Assembly: GCA_023700785.1 (NCBI GenBank) | Contig: JAMPYH010000042.1 | Location: 1 to 13,181, forward strand | Direction: 5' to 3' | Source of the DNA: Candidatus Zixiibacteriota bacterium | GTDB taxonomy: Bacteria > Zixibacteria > MSB-5A5 > GN15 > FEB-12 | DNA length: 13,181 nucleotides | The notes under the pieces: model-generated | What the model saw: the letters and a program-made list of their open reading frames with translations, nothing else | Database searches by the model: none | Told to the model about the DNA's origin: nothing | Part shown: piece after piece, positions 1 through 6,685 of the stretch | How positions within the stretch are numbered: the first letter of the stretch is position 1 | How the letters are laid out: each line of letters begins with the position of its first letter | Position numbers and translations under genes: made by a program

Positions 1-2921
1 AAGCCAAACTCATCCTCGAGTGTCAGGAACGTGAACCCTTTGGCGGTTCCGGGACGCTGGCGGATCACGACCACTCCGGCGATCGTCACCAGTTTGCCGT
101 TTGGCGTGGAGAAAAGATCTCGCGAGGCGATCACTCCTTTCTCGCTCAATTGTGCCCGCACCAGCGCCATCGGGTGACGGCCGGTCGAGAGATCCATGCC
201 GCGGAAGTCCGCCGCGATCGTCTCAAGTTCATCCATCGCCGGAAGCATCGCGCTGCCGGTATTCGATGTCTCGATCTGCAGTTCCTCCGGAGAGCGGTCC
301 GCGGTAGACAATGTTTCCCAGAGCGCTTCACGCCGTGCGACTCCGAAGCAGGCGAATGCTCCCACCATCGCCAATTGCTCCAGCGCGTCCTGCGGCAGTT
401 CTGTCCGGAAAACAAAATCCCTGATAGAACGAAACCTTCCGCGTTCCAGCGCTTTCTCGATCTTCTCCTGCGCCGCCGGTCCCAGTTTTTTGGCGTAACG
501 AAACCCAAGCCGCACGGCGCCATCCTCGATCGTGCAATCCCAAAGGCTTTGCGACGCGTCGATCGGCAATATATTCACGCCGCGACGTTTTGCTTCGTAG
601 AGGATGGTTGAAGTCGAGTAGAACCCCATCGGCTGAGCGTTAAACAGCGAGCAGTAGAACTCCGGCGGGAAATAGACCTTGAGATAGGCCGAGACATAAA
701 CCAGCAGGGCGAACGACGCCGCGTGCGACTCGGCAAATCCAAAATCAGCGAACGCCGCCAATTGCTGGTAGATCCGCGCCGCGGCGTCTTTGTCAATGCC
801 GTTCCGCACCATCCCCTGGATCAACCGCTCACTGATCGCCTGCATCTTCTCGTGCGAGCGTTTATGCCCCATGGCGCGGCGGAGTTCGTCCGCTTCCGAG
901 GGTGTGAATCCCGCCGCCGCCACCGCGACCTGCATCCCTTGCTCCTGGAAGAGCGGCACGCCCAGCGTGCGCTCAAGGATCGGCTTGAGCGACGGATGCG
1001 GATAGGTGACCGCCTCTTCGCCGTTGCGCCGTCGAAGATACGGGTGGACCATATCCCCCTGGATCGGTCCCGGGCGGATCAGCGCGACTTCGACCACCAG
1101 ATCGTAGAATCGTGTCGGCTTGTGGCGGGGGAGCGTGTTCATCTGCGCGCGCGACTCAACCTGAAACACCCCGACGGTGTCGGCGCTGCAGAGGAGCCGA
1201 AACACTCGAGGGTCATCGTAGGTCATCCGTGCCGGATCGAGCGTGATCCCGCGATGTTGTTTCACCAGCTTGAGCGCGATATCGATCAAGGTCAGCATCC
1301 CCAGCCCGAGCAGGTCGATCTTGATCAGCCGCATATCGGCGGCGTCATCTTTATCCCACTGGATCACCGAGCGGTTCGGCATGGTGGCGTTCTCCACCGG
1401 CACGATCTGCGAGATCGGCTTTTGGGTGATCACCATCCCGCCGACATGGATCCCGAGATGACGGGGGAACCGCTTGATCTTGCGGGTCAGATCCATCAGC
1501 AGTTGCACCCGCTTGTTCTGGAGATTGAGATGCGCTTCCGCGGCTCGCTCCTCGAGTTCGGATTGGTCGGTGTAATGATCCAGCAGTTTCGCGAGCTTGT
1601 CCACCTCCTCAAGTGAGAAGCCAAGCGCCTTGCCGACATCCCGCACCGCCGAACGTCCCCGGTAGGTGATAACCTCGCAGACCATCGCGGCATGGCGGCG
1701 GTCATACTTGGTATAGACATACTGGATAACTTCCTCGCGGCGGTTGTTGGCGATATCGATATCAATATCCGGCGCTTCTTTACGATTCTCCGACAGAAAG
1801 CGCTCAAACAATAACTTTAACTTTATAGGGTCAACTGCCGTTATACCAAGACAATAGCAGACCGTCGAATTGGCCGCCGATCCCCGCCCCTGACAGAGGA
1901 TCTGTTGCTCAACACAGAACCTCGCGATATCCCAGACGATCAGGAAATACCCCGCCAGGTCAAGTTTTTCGATTATCCGCAGTTCATGCTCGAGTTGATT
2001 GACGACCGGTTCGCTCAGTTCCCCATAGCGCCGTCGCGCTCCCTGGTTGACCAGCTTCCGCAAATAGCTGTTGGGGTGCTCACCGTCGGGAACCTCGAAA
2101 TCCGGCAGGGAGGTCTGAAGATTCTCCATTGAGAAGCGGCACCGGTCGGCGATCGCCAGCGTGTTCTCAATCGCGTCACGGTAGTGCCGGAAGCGATAGG
2201 TCATCTGTTCGGCGGATTTGAGATACCGCTCGGCGTTGGGGTAGAGGAGCGCGCCGGCAGAATCGAGGCTGGTGTGATGCCGGATGCAGGTAAGGACATC
2301 GGCCAGCCGACGTCCATCCGGATTGGCGTAATGCACATTGTTGGTGGCGACAACGGGAAGCCCGAGCTTCCGCCCGAACTGATCCATCTCTCCGCACATC
2401 CGCTCCTGCATCGGCAGGTTATGATGCTGCAGCTCGATATAGAAGTTCTCCCGGCCGAAAAGATCGCAGAACTGCCCCGCGGCTGTTTCCGCCTGCCGGT
2501 GATCCCCCGTCAGCAGGAGAGACGGTATCTCCCCCCGGTCGCATCCGGAGAGCGCGATCAACCCCGCCGCGTGCGCCGCGAGATTGTCCAGCGTCACCCT
2601 GGCCTCCCCTTTTTTTCCCGCAAGTTGCGCCAGGCTGATCATCTCGCTGAGATTTCCGTAGCCGGTCGCGTCACGTACCAGCAGGGTCAGATGATGGCCG
2701 TTCTCGGTGGTGATCTCCGCGCCGACGATCGGGATGATATTTCGTTCACGCGCCGCCTGGTGGAATTGCACCGTGCCATACAGGCCGCTGTGGTCGGTCA
2801 GCGCCAATGCCTGATAGCCGAGGTACCATGCCTGCTCGACCAGTTGGTCCGGGTCGGAGGCGCCATCCAGGAATGAGAAATTGGAATGGCAGTGCAGTTC
2901 GACATACGCTTCGGGCCCCAT
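1..2921 (-). CDS. dnaE2: Error-prone C-family DNA polymerase DnaE2/ImuC (3' end off window)
   Basis: This gene encodes the catalytic polymerase of the ImuA-ImuB-DnaE2 translesion mutasome. About 973 codons are open without a stop to the left edge. The family is about 1,050-1,080 residues, so roughly the last 80-110 are missing. The N-terminal PHP domain shows HCHS (10-13), then LTDH and GAEI. The polymerase palm has PDIDID, giving the catalytic pair D385 and D387, and KIDLLGL with the third aspartate D536; these correspond to E. coli PolIII alpha D401/D403/D555. The visible end, RQRPGTAKGFTFLTLED, is the OB-fold typical of DnaE2. The ATG directly follows the imuB TGA (TGAATG), with a G-rich Shine-Dalgarno (AGGGGG) inside the end of imuB, so translation is probably coupled. 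I translated most of the frame and found no frameshift. DnaE2 rather than replicative DnaE1 is called from the operon and the OB-fold motif. Confidence 0.95.
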   Translation of the reverse strand, partial: MGPEAYVELHCHSNFSFLDGASDPDQLVEQAWYLGYQALALTDHSGLYGTVQFHQAARERNIIPIVGAEITTENGHHLTLLVRDATGYGNLSEMISLAQLAGKKGEARVTLDNLAAHAAGLIALSGCDRGEIPSLLLTGDHRQAETAAGQFCDLFGRENFYIELQHHNLPMQERMCGEMDQFGRKLGLPVVATNNVHYANPDGRRLADVLTCIRHHTSLDSAGALLYPNAERYLKSAEQMTYRFRHYRDAIENTLAIADRCRFSMENLQTSLPDFEVPDGEHPNSYLRKLVNQGARRRYGELSEPVVNQLEHELRIIEKLDLAGYFLIVWDIARFCVEQQILCQGRGSAANSTVCYCLGITAVDPIKLKLLFERFLSENRKEAPDIDIDIANNRREEVIQYVYTKYDRRHAAMVCEVITYRGRSAVRDVGKALGFSLEEVDKLAKLLDHYTDQSELEERAAEAHLNLQNKRVQLLMDLTRKIKRFPRHLGIHVGGMVITQKPISQIVPVENATMPNRSVIQWDKDDAADMRLIKIDLLGLGMLTLIDIALKLVKQHRGITLDPARMTYDDPRVFRLLCSADTVGVFQVESRAQMNTLPRHKPTRFYDLVVEVALIRPGPIQGDMVHPYLRRRNGEEAVTYPHPSLKPILERTLGVPLFQEQGMQVAVAAAGFTPSEADELRRAMGHKRSHEKMQAISERLIQGMVRNGIDKDAAARIYQQLAAFADFGFAESHAASFALLVYVSAYLKVYFPPEFYCSLFNAQPMGFYSTSTILYEAKRRGVNILPIDASQSLWDCTIEDGAVRLGFRYAKKLGPAAQEKIEKALERGRFRSIRDFVFRTELPQDALEQLAMVGAFACFGVARREALWETLSTADRSPEELQIETSNTGSAMLPAMDELETIAADFRGMDLSTGRHPMALVRAQLSEKGVIASRDLFSTPNGKLVTIAGVVVIRQRPGTAKGFTFLTLEDEFG

Positions 2922-4424
2922 TCAATCAAACACCCCCTGCACAAACCAGCGCGCGCCGATCCGGTCGTAGAAGACGAGGTAGAGCTTTCGATCCGTGGTT
3001 TGAACTTCGTAATAGATCCGATCAAAGCTGGATTGCCACCAGCCGCCGGAAAGTTTCCATGGGCCGAATGTCCGTTCGATCGTATGCAGGGTCTGCTTGA
3101 CCCGAAGCAACATCGACTGCTTCCCGGTCGAGATCAGATCTCCCGCGACCGGTGGTTGCAGGAGTCGCAGTCCGCTCAAATGATGTCCCGCGTACGGTTG
3201 AACGAACGGCCGTTCGGATCGCTCCGCTTTGATCTTTTCGGTTGCCGGTAAAAAGCGGAAGTTCTGCTCCGGGAGATGCGCCGCCTGAAGCTGTGATTTG
3301 AAACAGTGATGTTCCTCGCTCAATTTGGCAAGTTGCGCCTGAACCTCACCTGTTGCCGCCCCGGTCGATCTCTGCTGGAACGACAACTGCTCCAGGAGCA
3401 ACAGCGAGTTTTCCGGGATCGCCACGGTAATATCCACCACTCCCGACGACAGATCGAGCGATTCGCAACTCTGTCTCAGCTGGCGCATGAACGGCGGGAG
3501 GGTAGAGGCGGGACGATCCAGCGCCACGACGATCGTCAGGTCGGTTTTATCTTCAAGCCGACAGATAATATCACACCGGCGGCAGCACCGCCCGGCCTGG
3601 CGCAGCCGTTCAAGCAATCGCTCCAACAGCCGCTCGACATACAGGCAGAGCGAGCCGGTGTTGAACAACGCGAAGCTGAGCGGGAATCGTTTGTACAATA
3701 AGTCCGGCGGCAATTCAGGAAGAAACGTGTCAGGATCATCCCCATTGGCCAAGCGTGACAACAGCATTCCATCCGCGGCGAAACGCTCCATCAATTCATT
3801 GAGTGGAAATGCTTTCACCTGGCCGATCGTCCGCAACCCCAATTCATACAGCGACGCTTTGGTCTCGTCGGAGACCGGCAACAGGTTGACCGAGAGCGGC
3901 GCGAGGAATTGACGTTCAGTACTGGACGGTACGATCCGCGTCTCGCCGGGTTTGACCGTCTGCGCCGCGATCCGCGCGATGAACTTGTTCGCGCCGACCC
4001 CGACCGTTGCCGGAAGTGTCTCTCGCGTCATCAGGTCGATGATCTTCCGCGCGAAACTCTGTTCGCTGTCGTAGATAAAGCGCAGGCCGGAAGCGTTGAG
4101 GAAGAACAACCCATCGCCGGCGTCCTGCACGAACGGCGAGATGGTTCGCAGACGCGTGACGATCTCCCGGGCGGCCTGTTGCTCTCGTTGCTGATCCCGC
4201 GCTCGCACCTGAAGATCCGGACAGAGGGTATGCGCCTGCGCGACGGTCAGTTCGCGCGTTACGCCGGCGTCGAGCGCTTTCCGGTTACAGATCACCAGCG
4301 CCGACGATTCCTTCTCATCCTCCGCGATCGCCAGCGGGAATGCCGCTATCGACGGACGCTCCTGTATCCAGAGCGCGACAGGAAACTCCGGGAGAACACA
4401 ACACCCGATCCGCGCTCCGCTCAT
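2922..4424 (-). CDS. imuB: ImuB, catalytically inactive Y-family polymerase-like mutasome hub
   Basis: This is a 500-residue DinB-like protein that, in characterised systems, bridges ImuA, DnaE2 and the beta sliding clamp and does not itself polymerise. The N-terminus (IGCCVLPEFPVAL, 6-18) sits where active Y-family enzymes carry DxDxFF, and the first catalytic aspartate is absent. The usual SxDE motif reads VQDAGDG (99-105), so the catalytic glutamate is replaced. The helix-hairpin-helix part is near LYELGLRTIGQVKAFP (192-207). The C-terminal ImuB signature is clear: GPWKLSGGWW (454-463) and a final RWFVQGVFD. A possible degenerate clamp-binding peptide, QLSF, lies at 346-349. The start ATG overlaps the imuA stop as ATGA, and the stop abuts the dnaE2 start. 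The identification is strong. Loss of polymerase activity is inferred from missing residues. Confidence 0.93.
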   Translation of the reverse strand: MSGARIGCCVLPEFPVALWIQERPSIAAFPLAIAEDEKESSALVICNRKALDAGVTRELTVAQAHTLCPDLQVRARDQQREQQAAREIVTRLRTISPFVQDAGDGLFFLNASGLRFIYDSEQSFARKIIDLMTRETLPATVGVGANKFIARIAAQTVKPGETRIVPSSTERQFLAPLSVNLLPVSDETKASLYELGLRTIGQVKAFPLNELMERFAADGMLLSRLANGDDPDTFLPELPPDLLYKRFPLSFALFNTGSLCLYVERLLERLLERLRQAGRCCRRCDIICRLEDKTDLTIVVALDRPASTLPPFMRQLRQSCESLDLSSGVVDITVAIPENSLLLLEQLSFQQRSTGAATGEVQAQLAKLSEEHHCFKSQLQAAHLPEQNFRFLPATEKIKAERSERPFVQPYAGHHLSGLRLLQPPVAGDLISTGKQSMLLRVKQTLHTIERTFGPWKLSGGWWQSSFDRIYYEVQTTDRKLYLVFYDRIGARWFVQGVFD

Positions 4425-5080
4425 GACAGATGTACCTCCGCTGTCACTCCCTGCGCCGAAACACGACTGCGGGTGACCGTCGCGGATAATCTCCGCTGGC
4501 TCTGGCGCGTGATCTCCAGCCGGAGCGAGGTCATGCTGGCCGGAATGAGCGTGGAATTGTTCTCGGTCAGAAAGATCACCATCCCTTTGGCGCGGATGGT
4601 CTGCAGCCGCAAGCGATGCAGCAACGTGTACGGCAACGGCAATCGATGCCCGACCAGATCAAGCACCGCGCAACAGGCGAGACGATGGCGGAAGATCAGT
4701 TCGGTCGCGCGCAGTCCCGATGCCAGCGTGTCCGGACGAACCACCAGCATCCGCTCAATATCCACTCCTCCCGATACCGCGGCGGGAGGGAAGAACGATC
4801 CGCCCAGATCGATATAGGCCGCTGTCCCGGAGCGTGTGATCGCCGCAAGGAGCACAAAAACCATGCTGGTCTTTCCGGAGGATACATCCCCCGCGACCTC
4901 GATCAACTGGCCATACGGGATCCCGCCGGCGGGGAAGAGCTGGTCAAGTTCCGCGCAACCGGTGGTGAATCGAAGCGATGACCAGTCCGAACCGGCATAA
5001 AACGACTCCGGCCATTTCTCGGTGATCAACGTTTTCAACTCATCGAATGAGAGTCTGGAACTGCTTGGTTCCTTCAGCAT
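4421..5080 (-). CDS. imuA: ImuA, RecA-like ATPase of the SOS mutasome
   Basis: With the start chosen here the protein has 219 residues. It is a RecA-fold protein of the ImuA type, which works with ImuB and DnaE2 in damage-induced mutagenesis. An intact Walker A, GDVSSGKT (64-71), follows a RecA-like stretch (TTGCAELDQLFPAGG, about 39-53; IPYGQLIEVAG before it). A Walker B-like strand, AVLDLVG, lies near 138-144. An in-frame ATG 12 codons upstream (5114-5116) is rejected because it lies inside the predicted operator and almost on the predicted transcription start. The ATG at 5078-5080 leaves a sensible leader, preceded only by a weak purine-rich ribosome site (GAGAAAAGA). The stop overlaps the imuB ATG by 4 bp. 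The gene is first in the operon, downstream of a strong promoter. Another RecA/RadA-like ATPase is possible in isolation, but the neighbours settle it. Confidence 0.88.
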   Translation of the reverse strand: MLKEPSSSRLSFDELKTLITEKWPESFYAGSDWSSLRFTTGCAELDQLFPAGGIPYGQLIEVAGDVSSGKTSMVFVLLAAITRSGTAAYIDLGGSFFPPAAVSGGVDIERMLVVRPDTLASGLRATELIFRHRLACCAVLDLVGHRLPLPYTLLHRLRLQTIRAKGMVIFLTENNSTLIPASMTSLRLEITRQSQRRLSATVTRSRVSAQGVTAEVHLS

Positions 5081-5107
5081 ATCACATCTTTTCTCTGTTT
5101 GACGAAT

Positions 5108-5125
5108 ACTGCCCATTTGTGCAGT
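5108..5125. promoter_or_regulatory. Predicted LexA (SOS) operator, Fibrobacter-like type
   Basis: An inverted repeat with perfect 5-bp arms, ACTGC-N8-GCAGT, lies over the predicted start of transcription of imuA. Its core TGCCCATTTGTGCA on the plus strand (5110-5123) fits every fixed position of TGCNCN4GTGCA, which I recall as the LexA consensus reported for Fibrobacter succinogenes. imuA-imuB-dnaE2 operons are classical LexA-regulated genes, so function, position and motif agree. The more familiar CTGT-N8-ACAG spacing is also kept, with C/G in place of T/A at the inner arm. The site is far from the divergent gene's start (about 175 bp), so it should control mainly the imu operon. No lexA gene is in the window. 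Confidence 0.65.
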
Positions 5126-5128
5126 TAC

Positions 5129-5156
5129 ATGGTAAGGCGGGAGAAACGTTTGTCAA
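5129..5156 (-). promoter_or_regulatory. Predicted sigma-70-type promoter of the imu operon
   Basis: On the minus strand a consensus -35 TTGACA (5151-5156) is followed after 16 bp by a -10 TACCAT (5129-5134, four of six matches). Transcription would begin near 5120-5124, about 40 bases before the chosen imuA start. The spacer contains the 8-bp palindrome AAACGTTT (5144-5151), whose role, if any, is unknown. The predicted start point lies inside the neighbouring palindromic operator, a layout in which a bound repressor would block initiation. This is inferred from sequence only. Confidence 0.6.
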
Positions 5157-5221
5157 TACCTTTTGAACTAACTGTCAGGAGAGGATGTTACGAACGGTAC
5201 CGCTCTCAAGGGGAGAAGCGT

Positions 5222-5239
5222 ATGACACGAAAACACTAA
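5222..5239 (+). other. Five-codon leader reading frame (MTRKH) with strong Shine-Dalgarno
   Basis: ATG at 5222 is preceded by AAGGGGAG (5208-5215) at a 6-base spacing, the best ribosome site in this intergenic region, yet the frame stops with TAA after MTRKH. It lies in the same frame as the downstream metallo-beta-lactamase-fold gene, whose start is about 60 bases further on. The ribosome site also sits at an imperfect hairpin: CGCTCTC (5201-5207) can pair with GAGAAGCG (5213-5220) with one bulged A, leaving AAGGG in the loop. It may be a translated leader affecting the next gene, or a remnant of an older, longer N-terminus. Neither is shown. Confidence 0.35.
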
Positions 5240-5287
5240 TTGCGCCGCATGGTCATCCGCTGCAGATTGCGTGCCTACGACCAGACC

Positions 5288-5294
5288 GAAAGGG
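5288..5294 (+). promoter_or_regulatory. Ribosome-binding site deciding the GTG start at 5300
   Basis: GAAAGGG lies five bases before the GTG at 5300. The family's conserved N-terminus (IKLSFHGAAGTVTGS) begins right at this codon. The upstream in-frame candidates TTG 5240 and ATG 5249 would add 17-20 arginine-rich residues with no family counterpart and have no comparable ribosome site of their own. Confidence 0.55.
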
Positions 5295-5299
5295 CGAAA

Positions 5300-6685
5300 G
5301 TGATAAAGCTGTCATTTCACGGCGCGGCCGGAACCGTCACCGGCTCCAAGTACCTGCTTGATGTCAACGGCAAACGGATCCTGATCGACTGCGGCATGTT
5401 CCAGGGGAAACATGAACTTCGCGAACGAAACTGGAAGCAACTCCCGTTTGAACCATCGACCGTCAGCGCCGTCGTGCTGACTCACGCTCACATCGATCAT
5501 ATCGGTTATCTCCCGCGGCTGGTCAAAGAAGGCTTTTACGGCACTATCTTCTGTACTCCGCCGACGGCCGAGATCACCCGCATTTCGCTGATGGATACCG
5601 CGGAATTGCAGATGGAAGATGCCGAGTTCCGCAATAAAAAGCATGCCACTCGCCACGCCCCCGCCCTGCCGCTCTTTACTGTGGATGATGTCGATGACAC
5701 CCTTAAACTACTTGAAACGGTCAATTTTAATGAATGGATAGAGTTTAGCCCGGAGTTCAGATTTCGTTACCACGTAGTGGGGCATTTGCTGGGTGCCGCC
5801 TGTATCGAAGTCCGGATGAACGACAATGGACGGGAAGTATCGATCCTGTTTTCAGGCGATATCGGGCGCTTTGGCAATCCCCTGGTGAAAAATCCCGCTG
5901 AGCCTCCAACCTGCGACTACCTGGTCTGTGAGTCAACCTATGGCGGACGGATGCACCCTGCCGAAGATCCATACTTTCAATTCGATGAATTGGTGGACCG
6001 CATTGTGAAGGAGAAGCGTGTCCTGGTCGTACCGGCATTCGCGGTGGGGCGAACCCAACAGATCATTTATCTTGTCGATGACCTGGTGCGCCACAAGCGG
6101 ATCATGCCAATTGACATTCATGTCGATTCACCGATGGCCGTGGATGCGACGGATATTTACATCAAGTACCACGACTACCACGCGCTGGACCTGGAACAAT
6201 TGGATGGTATCGGGTCGGTACTTAACGGCAAGCGGGTACATTTGCATCGAACGAGAGCATCCTCCAAGAAGTTGAACGACCTCAAAGGGCCGGCGATCAT
6301 CATTTCGTCGAGCGGCATGCTGTCCGGCGGGCGTGTGATGCATCACATGATACACCGCCTGCCTGATCCGGGGACGACTGTCGCGCTGGTGGGATTTATG
6401 GCCGAAGGAACCCTTGGCCGAAAACTATTGGATGGTGACAGGCAGGTATTCATCCACAAGATGCCGATCGAAGTGCGCGCCGAGATCGTGGTCGTCTCAA
6501 GTCTATCCGGTCACGCTGACTACTATGAGATCCTGCATTGGCTGGAACCGATCAAAACGCCTCCAAAGACCACTTTTATCACACACGGCGAGCCGGATCA
6601 GTCACTCGCCATGTCTGAGCACTTGGTTAAAGAGCGCGGGTGGCAGACCTTGATCCCAAAGCTCGATCAATCAGTCGAACTATGA
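5300..6685 (+). CDS. Beta-CASP metallo-beta-lactamase-fold RNA exonuclease-like protein
   Basis: The predicted protein has 461 residues, a normal length for the bacterial family related to YSH1/CPSF73 (exonuclease of the beta-lactamase fold, RNA processing). Zinc-binding motifs are complete: THAHIDH (61-67), GHLLGA with H162, and SGDIGR with D187. The beta-CASP insert carries ESTYGG (motif A, E211), VPAFAVGRTQQ (244-254), HVDSPMA, and ISSSGMLSGGR (about 335-345). The last motifs are LSGHAD (H405) and THGE (H429). These histidines are typical of RNA-acting rather than DNA-acting members. No signal peptide is seen, so the protein should be cytoplasmic. It is transcribed alone, divergently from the imu operon, and converges on the efflux operon. 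Homologues with full motifs are nucleases on RNA; the actual substrate here is unknown. Confidence 0.85.
   Translation: MIKLSFHGAAGTVTGSKYLLDVNGKRILIDCGMFQGKHELRERNWKQLPFEPSTVSAVVLTHAHIDHIGYLPRLVKEGFYGTIFCTPPTAEITRISLMDTAELQMEDAEFRNKKHATRHAPALPLFTVDDVDDTLKLLETVNFNEWIEFSPEFRFRYHVVGHLLGAACIEVRMNDNGREVSILFSGDIGRFGNPLVKNPAEPPTCDYLVCESTYGGRMHPAEDPYFQFDELVDRIVKEKRVLVVPAFAVGRTQQIIYLVDDLVRHKRIMPIDIHVDSPMAVDATDIYIKYHDYHALDLEQLDGIGSVLNGKRVHLHRTRASSKKLNDLKGPAIIISSSGMLSGGRVMHHMIHRLPDPGTTVALVGFMAEGTLGRKLLDGDRQVFIHKMPIEVRAEIVVVSSLSGHADYYEILHWLEPIKTPPKTTFITHGEPDQSLAMSEHLVKERGWQTLIPKLDQSVEL

Noticed and set aside
723..1616. Long plus-strand open frame of 297 codons opposite dnaE2
   Set aside because: It is rich in His/Arg/Gln and has no recognisable domain. 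It lies wholly antisense to a well-conserved polymerase region, whose codon bias explains the open frame.
2610..2616. Run of seven A on the coding strand of dnaE2, followed by GGGG, a possible slippage site
   Set aside because: The zero frame continues through it with conserved family sequence on both sides, and nothing suggests a programmed shift.
3909..4817. Plus-strand open frame of 302 codons spanning the imuA-imuB junction
   Set aside because: Arg-rich composition, no domain, and antisense to two clearly identified genes.
5163..5191. Possible plus-strand promoter TTGAAC - 17 bp - TGTTAC for the nuclease-like gene
   Set aside because: Only four of six and three of six consensus matches; too weak to list, although some promoter must lie in this region.
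5240..5299. TTG 5240 or ATG 5249 as start of the nuclease-like gene
   Set aside because: The added residues are Arg-rich with no family match, whereas GTG 5300 has a ribosome site and begins exactly at the conserved N-terminus.
5108..6685. SOS control of the divergent nuclease-like gene through the shared intergenic region
   Set aside because: The operator lies about 175 bp before its start and overlaps only the imu promoter; no second box is seen nearer the gene.
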